Assembly: GCA_037157565.1 (NCBI GenBank)
Contig: JAZHRO010000073.1
Location: 13,770,501 to 13,834,500 of the forward strand
Length of the DNA: 64,000 nucleotides
Reading direction: 5' to 3'
Source: Thalassia testudinum
Lineage: Eukaryota; Streptophyta; Magnoliopsida; Alismatales; Hydrocharitaceae
Positions 33,317-43,332 of the stretch are shown here, in pieces. How positions within the stretch are numbered: position 1 is the stretch's first letter; every line of letters starts with the position of its first letter. Made by a program: the position numbers and the translations under genes. The notes below the pieces were generated by a model, which made no database searches, was not told the DNA's origin, and saw only the letters and a program-made list of their open reading frames with translations.

Positions 33317-33360
33317 GATCTAGATCCTCGCCGATTTTTAACACCGATTTCGAGAGACCT

Positions 33361-33372
33361 GCTCTGATACCA
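33361..33372 (-). promoter_or_regulatory. Primer-binding site, SIRE-like element
   Basis: The minus strand reads TGGTATCAGAGC, complementary to the initiator tRNA-Met 3' end, two bases from the LTR. Confidence 0.9.
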
Positions 33373-33374
33373 AT

Positions 33375-35056
33375 TGAAGGTTTTTCCTACTAGGAGGGGT
33401 GACGTAATAAATGCGGAAATAAAATATAAAGCAATCTCACAAAAAATCAATCGCACAAGTACACAAATGTTTTTAGGTGGAAACCCAAAACGGGTGAAAA
33501 CCACCACCTAACCCTCTCGAGTTAGGATTTTCCGATCAACCTAGTTAATCAAATCCACTAACCGAATCACTTTAAAACGAGGGTGATTCAACCTCAGTAC
33601 AACCACGCTACAAGTACGAGGGTAGCGTTCCTCAACCCCTTCTCTCCACGTGAAAGATTTTGTCCCACGAAGGAGACGGGAATTCGCAAAGCGAATACCC
33701 AACCAAAAGACAAAGATAAAATAAAACAACAAACCTATAGAGCCAACAAAGTAATTTAAACCTAGCTTCTATAGTAAATAGGAAACTCCCCTTTGAAAGG
33801 AGTGCGTCGAGGATGACGCGGGTGCGTGAGCCACGCGACGGCGCAACTTTGCTCTCGTAGACAACGGCGGGAGAGCGGGTGCGCAACGGTTTGATGCTCT
33901 CAAGATGTAGAACTTGAGCTTAGAGAGCAAGAGCTTCTTAGACACAAGAGTGTGAAAGTGTGTAGCTAAGTGTATCCAAGTGTGTATTGGTGTGTCAAAG
34001 GCTCCCCTCTATTTATAGAGGCCTTAGGAAGGCTTTGGAAGGCTTAGGAAAGGTTCTATAGCCGTTGGGTACAAAGCCCAAGTGAATCAGCCCGAAATCA
34101 GGAACAATCATTGTTCCGATAGGCTTATCAGACGTCTAATTCTAGCATCAGACGTCTGGAAGTTCACTTGAAGACGTCTGATTCCAAGGTCAGACGTCTG
34201 ATTTTGGGTGGGTCTCTCCCTGACTTGGATCAGATCTAAACAGGGTTTTTACGCAAGTCCATCAGACGACATACAGGGCATCTAGCACTATGTCAAGACG
34301 TCTGGAACCTACTTTTACTGTTGGAATTGATTTTCCAAACGTTGCAACGGCTAGAAAATCTCTGAGAAGAGATTTTGGGTCAGCCGAGGCAAAACGGTCA
34401 TTTATCAGACGTCTGGAAAGGCCTAAGGACGTCTGATAAGGCTCTAATGGTCATATTCTTGACTGTTTTCTAAGCCAGCCAACGGTCCACTAATTGGACG
34501 TCCGGCAAAGTCATCAGACGTCTTCTAAGACGTCTGGACTAAGTTATGGACATTTGATTTCATCAGACAGAATACTAACTCCAGCCTAACAGTTATCAGA
34601 CATCATAAAATGCTTTATCAGATGTCTGATTTGGGAATTAGACGTCTGGAAGTGCTGTTTGAACCCTATATTGGTTTTCTAAGTATTCTATAGAAAACCT
34701 AAGTATCCTAGGGTTGTGCCGGTGTTCCTAGGACTACTGTTAGGGTTCTTTGAGGCTCTTTAACATAATTTTCTAAGGAAAATAAAGAGCAAGAAAAATA
34801 AAGATAAAAGTACATGAAAGGATTAAAAAGAATATATCCTATTCTTCTTGTCTTCTATCTTCAATCTGTCGCTCCACGTGAACCTCCTCTGTTTTCCGTC
34901 AAGCTCCTCCAATCCGTCCTGGATGCGAGCTCGAGTTCCGTCTAAACACGTCCACATTTGCAATTGACCTGAAATCTAGGACTCAAATTGCAAATGTTAA
35001 ATAACACGTGTTTTGTTATCATCAAAACAAATGATCGTGGTGCTCTAGCACCAACA
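33375..35056 (-). repeat. 5' LTR of SIRE-like element
   Basis: 1682 bp, very similar to 29552-31254, with a short deletion in the C-box array near 34605. TATA box at 34010-34017. Confidence 0.9.
34133..34645. repeat. Array of CAGACGTCTG-type C-box repeats (copy 2)
   Basis: This is the counterpart of 30304-30847 in the other LTR. Some copies decayed in one LTR are intact in the other, which argues that the intact palindrome is ancestral. Confidence 0.85.
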
Positions 35057-35364
35057 TCTATCACATTCACAATAAGATGCTTAAAACATACGGTTTTCAT
35101 CAAATCTTGGGTGAGTTGAATGGCTGTAGAAAGCCACTCTTAAACCCTAAACTCAAAAATCAAAAAAATTAGAAAAGAAGAAAAAGAGAAAAAGAAAATT
35201 TTCTTTGAATAAGGCGAGGGCTTGAGGCAGTCTGCATTTTTGCAGATACCCGAGCACTGTTGTGTCTTTGAAAGTTTAGATCCTAAGTAAACATTTTCTT
35301 AATGATTGAAAATAACTTATACCTAAATAATCCAACCTAATTCTTTTATAAATAACATGTAGTT

Positions 35365-35400
35365 TTTGCTAGGGAATAGCAAAAGATAGGCATGAGGGTG
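35365..35400 (+). promoter_or_regulatory. Hairpin plus polypurine tract before the 3' LTR of B
   Basis: TTTGCTAGGGAATAGCAAA (35365-35383) is a stem with one mismatch. AGATAGGCATGAGGGTG follows and ends at the LTR start. Confidence 0.75.
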
Positions 35401-35627
35401 TGATGTAAACATGTTTAAATTACATAAAATGTCTATTTATGCATGTTCTTAAGTATAGAATTGCATTACATACTATAAATATTACATAACATGCATCATC
35501 CTGCATTTAGATTAGTCTAAATAAAATGGAGGTTAATTGTCTCTTTTTATGGTTAAGGATAGGGCGACTATTTATTGAGGCCTCGGATCGAAGATCCAAC
35601 CATACAAATCTGATCAGGGTGACGATG
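35401..35627 (+). repeat. 3' LTR of element B, segment 1
   Basis: It begins TGATGTAAAC and matches 23871-24105 until the chromovirus insertion after CGATG (35623-35627). Confidence 0.9.
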
Positions 35628-38302
35628 TGTTACGAACGCACTCCAAGACGTTTTTTTTTAAGACGTCTGGGAGGTGGCCCAGACGTCTGGCCAAACGTCT
35701 GGAAGATCTATTTTCGGTGGCACGTGGGGCTGCGTCTGCGCGCAGGCGCGCGCAGACCAGCAACCGCCTTCCTCTTTTTCCCTCGCTCCTCCTGCGACCG
35801 CAGTCTGCGTTCTCACTCTCTCCCTCTCCCCGCTCGGCTTTAAAAAGCATCGCCCTCTCCCTCACTCTCATCACCTCTGCTCCCCCTTCTTCTTTTTCCA
35901 GCGAGTGCGAGAGCGAGAGAGCGGCAGCAGCGACAGCCACGGTGAGTGCGGGAGGAGGTGCTGCGCGAGGGAGGAGGCGCTCGGCCGTGAGGGCTCGAGC
36001 TTGCCGGGGCAGCGAGAGCCGGCCGGCGGGGGCGCAGCAAGCACGGAGTGACGCAGGAGGTCTGCTGCAGCTCGAGCAGTAGGCAGACGAGGCGCGGCGT
36101 GGCCGTGCGTCGCGGGCGGAGGGCGAGTAGCGCTCTGGTTCTGGAAGTTTTTACAGAATCAGACGTCTGGTCTTCCAACAAGACGACGGTTAAGACGTCT
36201 GGAGGACTATCCAGACGTCTAGCAAGTAAGTTATTTTTCGTCCTTCTTCCTTTTCTGCAACCGTCTGTACTGAGAACGATGAGTGGGTACGTGCAGGTTC
36301 TGAGATTCGCATCCAATAGGAATCAATCGTCTCGCAGCGGTGCCAGACGACTGGAGGGACTTCCAGACGTTCGGGGTGACCATCGGATGTCTGGGAACTA
36401 GGCCAGATGCTCCCGCAGGCTTCTGGACGTCTGAGAGACTACGCAGGACAAGGTACCATCGGATCCCCATTTTTAAGACGTCTGGAAGAAGTTCCAAACG
36501 TCTGATTTTGCACTATTTCGTCATTTTCGACCCATTTAGGGCCCGTTCGGAGTCCGTTTTCCGCGTTTTGAGTTGCGTCCTTTTCGGAATAAAATCCTCT
36601 ACCCATCTACAGTGATTAGATACTATTTTGAGAAACTCCTTGTGTTTGATCCTTGTGATAGTACCCCGTTCCATTGCAGTCTCGGGGGTTGCGGAGGCAT
36701 GCGGGATTCCTGACCATGCCCCCAGTACTCCTGTTGTAGCTGGTAGAGTGGCTTTTAAGTTTATTAGTATAATCTGTTAAATTATGGAACCATAAATAGA
36801 ACCTAGGACATTACATGAATCCTAGGAATGAGAAACCAGAATGAGTGGTAGATCCTAGGGTGTTGCATGAATCCTAGGGCTGGAAAACTAGATTGTATGA
36901 TAGATCCTAGGGTATGGCATGAATCCTAGGATGGGAAAACTAGTGGAATATACGAATACTGCAGCTTGGAAAAATGGAAAGGAACAAATGGCTACCTGTA
37001 AATTGATTTAACAGTTGCCTGTTATGAATAAATACACGTGATTGAGAACATGGATCGTAAGAACATGAAATTGGAAAGTGAAACCAAGATGTTCTGAGTT
37101 AAAAGAGCTGGAACCCTACGGGGAATTAGGAGTGCATCTCCTGGAAAGGGAAAGGAATGGATCTGAGAAAGAAAGACATGGTAGTGTGCTGTCTCTTGGG
37201 TATGTGGTACAAAGGGAAGTACCTGTTACCTGTTTAATGCAGAGCGGAGCAGCCGCCCCAGGGACCCGGGGTTAGGTCTGGCCACTTTGTACCGACTTGC
37301 TGACCCTCGTGTACGCAGTACCGAGGAGAGCTACTAGTTAGGGCGAGTACTAGCTACCCCACGGGCCCCGGGGTTCTGCTGGCTCACCTACACCGACTTG
37401 TTAGGCCCACTGGGCAAACCAGGGTAGTCAGGCGAGGGTGCGCGGACTGCGGAGGGGCAAGGCCCCTGTTTGGTTACTGTGGAGGGGTTGGACCCCTATT
37501 ACTGAGAGGGCTCTGCCCTGTACTTGTTCCATGCTGTGCTTTGGGCGCACCTGTTAACGGAAACGACTGACCGCGTGCCAGTGTGGGTTAGCTACCTGTG
37601 CGTTTATCGCGCGTGCCGTAGTCACCGTTACGTCTGTCCGTGACCTTGGGGTGGTTGACTGAGAGTAGGATCACCACGGGGGACTCTCCTGGCCAGGAGA
37701 GCATCACGTGCTACTTCTACTGTTCAGAAAAGACTGCAATCAAGATCGTTCCCACGAGGAACATTCAAGATCAAGTGAAGGATCTAAGAAATAGATAAAT
37801 TATGAAATAATAGAAAGATGTAAATAAAGGAAGAAATAAAATAAAACAGCTACTATACACCTTACTGCTTCTTTAGTTTAGCTGCCACTCTACTCAGCAT
37901 TTCGCTGACGTGTTACACTCGTTACTTTTCAGGACCAGGTGTTGAGTGGCTAGGGTCAGCGGCTGCAGAGGACGCTGGGCCGAGTAGGGTCCAGTAGAGT
38001 TACCACTGCTCTTTTGTGCCCTTTTTGTTTCCACTGTAGTGAGTAGTTTTTGTTACTCTCTGTACTTTTCTTTACTCGTAGTTCTTGTTATGTTAAATGT
38101 TGTTCTACTGTTGTGGTGGTACATGCTGTAGTAGTTCTTTTTCTTATTGCTGTATTTTGTTACTGCTAGTTATACTTCATGTTGAATGTGGTTTATTTTA
38201 CTGCTCTTTTGGTTACTTCCTCGTTCGACGACTAGGTCTTGGGATTAGTCGAGTCGGTTCGGTCCTCGTGTCTCGTAGGGACTCGGGAATCGGGTCGTTA
38301 CA
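35628..38302 (+). repeat. 5' LTR of chromovirus
   Basis: 2675 bp, starting TGTTACGAAC and ending CGTTACA. It has a TATA-like CTTTAAAAAG near 35838 and C-box repeats on both sides of it. A 5' splice-site-like CACG|GTGAGT is at 35941/35942. It has about 27 bp absent from the 3' LTR near 37297, between direct repeats of GTACCGA. Overlapping long frames (35527-36400) arise from GC-rich leader sequence, recur in the other LTR, and are not supported as genes. Confidence 0.93.
35655..36505. repeat. C-box repeats in chromovirus 5' LTR
   Basis: About eleven copies or near copies of (C/A)AGACGTCTGG occur at 35655-35705, 36158-36222 and 36360-36507. They match the copia LTR arrays in core and flanks although the two LTRs are otherwise unrelated. 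Confidence 0.8.
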
Positions 38303-38305
38303 GGA

Positions 38306-38317
38306 TGGTATCAGAGC
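38306..38317 (+). promoter_or_regulatory. Primer-binding site, chromovirus
   Basis: TGGTATCAGAGC, three bases after the LTR, is complementary to the initiator tRNA-Met 3' end. Confidence 0.92.
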
Positions 38318-38484
38318 AAGGTCGTCCCGAGAAGTGAATCAACTGACTGGAAAATAACCAGTTCACATGTCTATAACTAGAGTAGCCACCACAACATATC
38401 TTTTGACATGAGCTCTTAGATGTTTCCATTAGGTATCGTTCCATATTGACGTGTTCCGTTTTGTTCCACGTCTCCTTGCAGGAG

Positions 38485-41400
38485 ATGCCTCGTCGCGGGA
38501 CTGGTGAGGCGAGCCGCGGGCGCGGCCGAGGACGAGGTCGGCGAGGTGGGCGTGCCATTGCCGATGCCTCAGTGGACCAGCCACTACTCCCGGGTGTCCA
38601 GGCCCAGGCCCTCGCCCAGCTGATACAGGATATTGTGCCAGAGGAGCTCCACCCACCGCCCCGAGTGCCTCCCCCTGGGGCTGCAGAGGGGGAGTCCTCT
38701 GTGGGACCACCCAACGGATGCGGCACTGGACACGGTGGAGGGGATGGGCAGCCGCCGCCTCCACCTTCCTCCGACACTTCTGTGCACGAGGCACCTTTGC
38801 CTGGAGGTGCACCAGCATCCCCACTGCAGCGCCACTCCGAGCTCTTCGAGCAGTTCCGGAAGCTGAAGCCCCCCTCCTTCAAGGGGGATGAGGACCCGAC
38901 CGAGGCAGAGGACTGGCTCGAGCAGCTGGAGAAGATTTTCGACACCCTTTGCCCCCCGGTGGAGTGCCACGTGGCCTTTGCCACGTACCAGCTGGAGAGT
39001 GCGGCACACAGGTGGTGGAGGGCTGTCCGGGGACAGGAGAGGGACGAGCTGACCTGGGACCAGTTCGTCACCCTCTTCTGCGAGCAATACTTTCCCCAGA
39101 CGTGGCTGGACCAGAGGAGGCAGGAGTTCCACACTCCCCGCCAAGGGACGATGACCGTGAGTGCGTACCACACGAGTTTCCTGGAGCTGTCCCGCTTTGC
39201 AGCGACAGCGGTAGCTACTGGGGAGGAGCACCTTTGGAGGTTCGCCGAGGGGCTCCGGCCTGCGATTCGGGGGTATGTCAAACCCCTGAAGCTGCCTACG
39301 TTTTCGAGGGTGGTGGAGGCAGCCATGACTTACGAGGAGACCAACCCGTCCGCACGAGACACTGACGGCGGGCGGAAGAGGCCCTTTCAGCCAGACTTTT
39401 CACAGGGCTGGCGAGAGAGGAGACACGTTGTGTCCGCAGGAGAGCTGTCACGTTTTACAGGGCCATCAGTGGCCTTTGGGGGTCCTCGACAGGGGCCATT
39501 CACCAACACCGGACCCCCGCCTAGCCGGCAGCAGGGACCCACTGAGGGCGGGAGTCGGGTTCCCCTCTGTTACCAGTGTGGCCAGCCGGGCCACATCAGG
39601 AGGGACTGCCCGTCTAGGGTAGGAGGTCAACAGATACTTCCCGCGCAGAGCACTGGAGGACGTGCAGGAGGCTGCGGTTCCCAGGCGGGAGGAGGAGGAC
39701 GGCAGTCGCGAGGAGGGTACCGGCCAGCACCTACCCGTCCGACGCAGAGTGTGGCTGCTTCGTCCGCACCAAGAGCTGAGGGGCGTATCTACGCCCTGAC
39801 ACACAAGGATGCCAGAGCTTCGGGCTCGGTGGTGGCAGGTATGGTTTCAGTTTCCGGCAGACTCGTTTACACACTTTTCGATTCCGACGCTACGCACTCC
39901 TTTGTCGCAGCCAGTTTCACAGTTAGTTTGGGCCAGGATTATATGCTGTTAGAAAATCCGTTAGTAATCAGAGGCCCGAGTGGTCAGCTGTTTGTAGCTG
40001 AGGAGGTGTATACGGATTGCGAGGTTAGCGTCGGGGGACATAGCCTGCCAGTTGACCTGATTATGATACAGATGGAGGACTTTGGCGTAATTCTGGGGAT
40101 GGACTAGCTGTCCGCTTACCATGCCTTAGTGGACTGTTTTGAGAGGAAGATTGTCTTCTCCATGCTGGAGTTGCCTTCTTTCGAGTTTCACGGACAGCTA
40201 GTGGACGGAGGCTTCAGGTGCATTTCGGCACTTCGGGCGACGAGACTTTTGAGCCAGGGGTGTGAGGGCTTCCTAGCTTGTGTGGTGGCAGAGCCCAGCC
40301 CTGTGGTAGACTTCCAGAGCATCCTGGTGGTCAGAGAGTACCCTGACGTGTTTCCAGACGAGTTACCAGGACTACCGCCCGAGCGTGAGATCGAGTTTGA
40401 GATCTCACTAGTACCAGGGACCAGCCCCATCTCCACTGCGCCATACAAGATGTCACCGCTTGAGCTACGAGAGCTCAAGTCTCAATTGCAGGACCTTTTG
40501 GAGACGGGTTTCGTGAGGCCCAGTGCGTCTCCCTGGGGAGCCCCGGTACTGTTTGTGAAGAAGAAGGATGGTACCCTACGCCTTTGTGTGGACTATCAAC
40601 AGTTGAATAGGGTCACCATCAAGAACAGATATTCGCTGCCAAGGATCGACGACTTGTTTGACCAGTTGCGGGGTGCCACGGTGTTCTCCAAGATTGACTT
40701 GAGGTCTGGATACCACCAGTTGAGGATCAGGGAGGCAGACGTCTCCAAGATAGCTTTCCGCACTGGGTACGGACACTACGAGTTTTTGGTCATGCCGTTT
40801 GGACTAACCAATGCCCCCGCTGCTTTCATGGACCTGATGAACCGGGTGTTTAGACTGTACTTGGACCAGTTCGTGGTGGTATTCATTGATGATGTACTCA
40901 TCTATTCTCGAGATCGGACGCAGCACGGACAGCACTTGCGGATGGTTCTGGACAAACTGAGAAGACGTAGGCTGTACGCCAAATACAGCAAGTGCGAGTT
41001 CTGGTTGAGGGAGGTGACCTTCTTAGGTCATGTGATCTCTGGAGACGGCTTGGCGGTGGACCCAGCCAAGGTTGAGGCAGTGCTCAGGTGGGAGAGACCG
41101 CGTTCAGTCACTGAGATTCGCAGTTTCCTGGGACTGGCAGGCTACTACAAACGATTCATCAGAGGTTTTTCACAGATCGCACGTCCTATGACACAGTTGA
41201 CCTGGAAGGACGTGCCCTTCACTTGGACAGATGCCTGTGAGGCATGTTTTCAGGAGCTGAAGGAGAGGTTGACCTCGGCTCCCGTGCTCACCATCCTTGA
41301 CAGTAGTGGCGGGTTCGTTGTGTACACGGACGCCTCCTTACAGGGGTTAGGAGGTGTGCTCATGCAGAGGGGTCACGTTGTCGCTTACGCTTTGCGGCAA

Positions 41401-43248
41401 CTGAAGCCCCATGCACATACCTACCCTACCCATGACCTGGAGTTGGCAGCTATTGTCTTCACGCTGAAGACCTGGAGGCACTACTTGTACGGTGAGACCT
41501 TCGAGATTTTCACAGATCACAAGAGCCTCAAATACCTTTTTGATCAGAAGGAGCTCAACATGAGACAGAGACGTTGGTTGGAACTCCTGAAGGACTACGA
41601 CTACAGCATCTCCAACCACCCGGGAAAGGCCAATGTGGTGGCTGATGCCTTGAGCCGTAAGGCGCCCGCACACTTGGCCAGTTTACAGTTACAGAGTTGG
41701 AACCTTTTGGAGGAGGTGGGAAGTTGGCAACCCCTAGAGTTACGGGGGTACTGTGGGGCAATGACGGTGACACGACAGACTAGACCAGAGCTGATAGACC
41801 GCATCATCACAGGACAGATGGCCGATCCGTACTTGCAGTCCTTGCGCGACAGAGTACTGTCAGGAGACCCAGGGGACGTCTCTTTCACAGACCAGGTGCT
41901 GCGCCTGAGGGGACGGTTGTGCGTTCCCAGAGATGAGGAGCTGTTGAGAGAGCTCCTGACTGAGGCACACGGTTCCAGATTCACCATACATCCCGGAAAC
42001 ACGAAGATGTACCACAACTTGAGACGCAAGTTTTGGTGGAGGGGGATGAAGCGGGATGTGGGTGAATTCGTGCAGCAGTGCTTAGTGTGTCAACAGGTAA
42101 AAGCCGAGCATCAGAGGCCTGCAGGGCCGCTACAGCCGCTTCCAGTGCCAGAGTCGAAGCGGGAGAGCATCACCATGGACTTGGTGGTGGGTTTACCTGT
42201 TACTCAGTGAGGACACGACGCAGTCTGGGTAATTGTGGATAGACTGACGAAGACGGCACGATTCTTGCCGATCCAAGTCAATTTGGGACCAGCACAGTTG
42301 GCAGAGAGGTATATCCGCGACGTGGTACTACTACATGGAGTTCCGCTGGAGATCGTATCCGACCGGGATACCCGCTTTACGTCCCAGTTTTAGGCTGAGT
42401 TTCAGCAAGCCCTGGGGATGCGGTTGAGGTTTAGTACAGCTTACCACCCCCAGACGGACGGACAGTCTGAGCGCACGATATAGACACTTGAGGACCTTTT
42501 GCATGCCAGTGTACTGGACTGGAGGGGCTCTTGGGAGGAGCACCTGCCCCTGGCGGAGTTTGCATACAACAACAGTTATCACTCTAGCATCGGCATGGCT
42601 CCCTACGAGGCTCTTTACGGACGGAGGTGTAAGGCACCCTTGAGTTGGGTTGAGGTGGGGACCAAGTGGGAGGTTGGCCCCAGATTGATCCGGCAGAGTC
42701 AGGAGGTAGTCGAGCAGATCCATAGGCGACTCTGCACTGTCAGGAGTAGACAGAAGAGCTACGCGGATCGGAGATGCAGAGAGGTGCAGTTTGAGGTTGG
42801 GGACCACGTCTTCCTTCGTGTTTCGCCCATGAAGGACCTGCAGCGGTTTGGGGTGAGAGGGAAGCTTGCGCCGAGGTTTGTGGGGCCCTTTGAGGTCCTG
42901 GAGCGGGTCAGACCCGTTGCTTACAGACTTGCCCTCCCTCCGCAGCTTTCTGGTGTGCACGACGTGTTCCACGTGTCCAACCTCAGGAAGTATGTAGCCG
43001 ATCCCAATCACGTACTGAGTCACGAGAGCGTCGAGGTGGGCGACGACCTGACCTACCCCGAGCGGCCAGTGCAGATTCTTGACCGAGCCATCCACAATCT
43101 GAGACGAAAGTAAGTACCCCTGGTGAAGGCTTTGTGGAGGAGCCAGCGGTACAAGGAGGCTACCTGGGAGCCTGAGGCGGCAATGCGGGAGCGGTACCCG
43201 GAACTCTTCGCGGGTATGTCTTTTCGGACCAGCTTCGGTCCTCTTTGA
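38485..43248 (+). pseudogene. gag-pol: Chromovirus gag-pol polyprotein, five in-frame stops
   Basis: A single frame of 1587 codons with no frameshift. Order: Arg/Gly-rich N-terminus; retrotransposon gag domain (about 38860-39350); CCHC knuckle (39567-39610, CYQCGQPGHIRRDC); aspartic protease with FDSDATHSF at about 39877-39903; RT (about 40480-41040, FIDDV near 40882); RNase H (about 41310-41660); integrase HHCC zinc finger (about 41960-42100), DDE core and C-terminal chromodomain (about 43060-43190). Stops: TAG 40105, TGA 42208, TAG 42391, TAG 42481, TAA 43111. Family comparison suggests most replaced Trp, Arg or Gln codons. The protease motif D-S-G has become D-S-D (39886-39888). ATG 38485 is preferred over 38446 because it starts the conserved basic N-terminus and follows a 3' splice-like TTGCAG. 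Confidence 0.92.
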
Positions 43249-43332
43249 GTTTGTTATGGTTATTATGACATTTTTCCCGCACCCTAGTTAGCGCAAGTTT
43301 CGGGGATGAAACTTCCTTTGAGTTTGTTATAT
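43243..43332 (+). other. Chromovirus 3' end without clear polypurine tract
   Basis: CTTTGAGTTTGTTAT occurs at 43243-43257, where it contains the polyprotein stop, and again at 43316-43330 just before the LTR. The sequence between includes CGGGGATGAAAC, but no long purine run abuts the LTR. Confidence 0.6.

Larger units (their letters stand above)
29552..35056 (-). mobile_element. SIRE-like Ty1/copia element encoding only gag
   Basis: Two LTRs (29552-31254 and 33375-35056), PBS TGGTATCAGAGC (33372-33361) and a G-rich PPT (31255-31270) are all on the minus strand. Target duplication TCTAT is at 29547-29551 and 35057-35061. Removing it rejoins the 3' noncoding region of B. The 2.1 kb internal region encodes gag and nothing else. 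Protease, integrase and RT are absent, so it is non-autonomous. SIRE/Maximus assignment rests on the gag type (UBN2-like, coiled coil, zinc knuckle), the tRNA-Met PBS and the AAAAGGGGGAGA-type PPT. Confidence 0.88.

Noticed and set aside
35527..36401. Several overlapping ORFs of 90-158 aa on both strands
   Set aside because: They lie in the GC-rich U5/leader of the chromovirus LTR, overlap one another on both strands and are mirrored in the 3' LTR.
38298..39326. 342-aa minus-strand ORF opposite gag
   Set aside because: It is antisense to the gag frame, which shows clear family motifs and a zinc knuckle.
42331..43095. 254-aa minus-strand ORF
   Set aside because: It is an antisense shadow of the integrase and chromodomain coding region.
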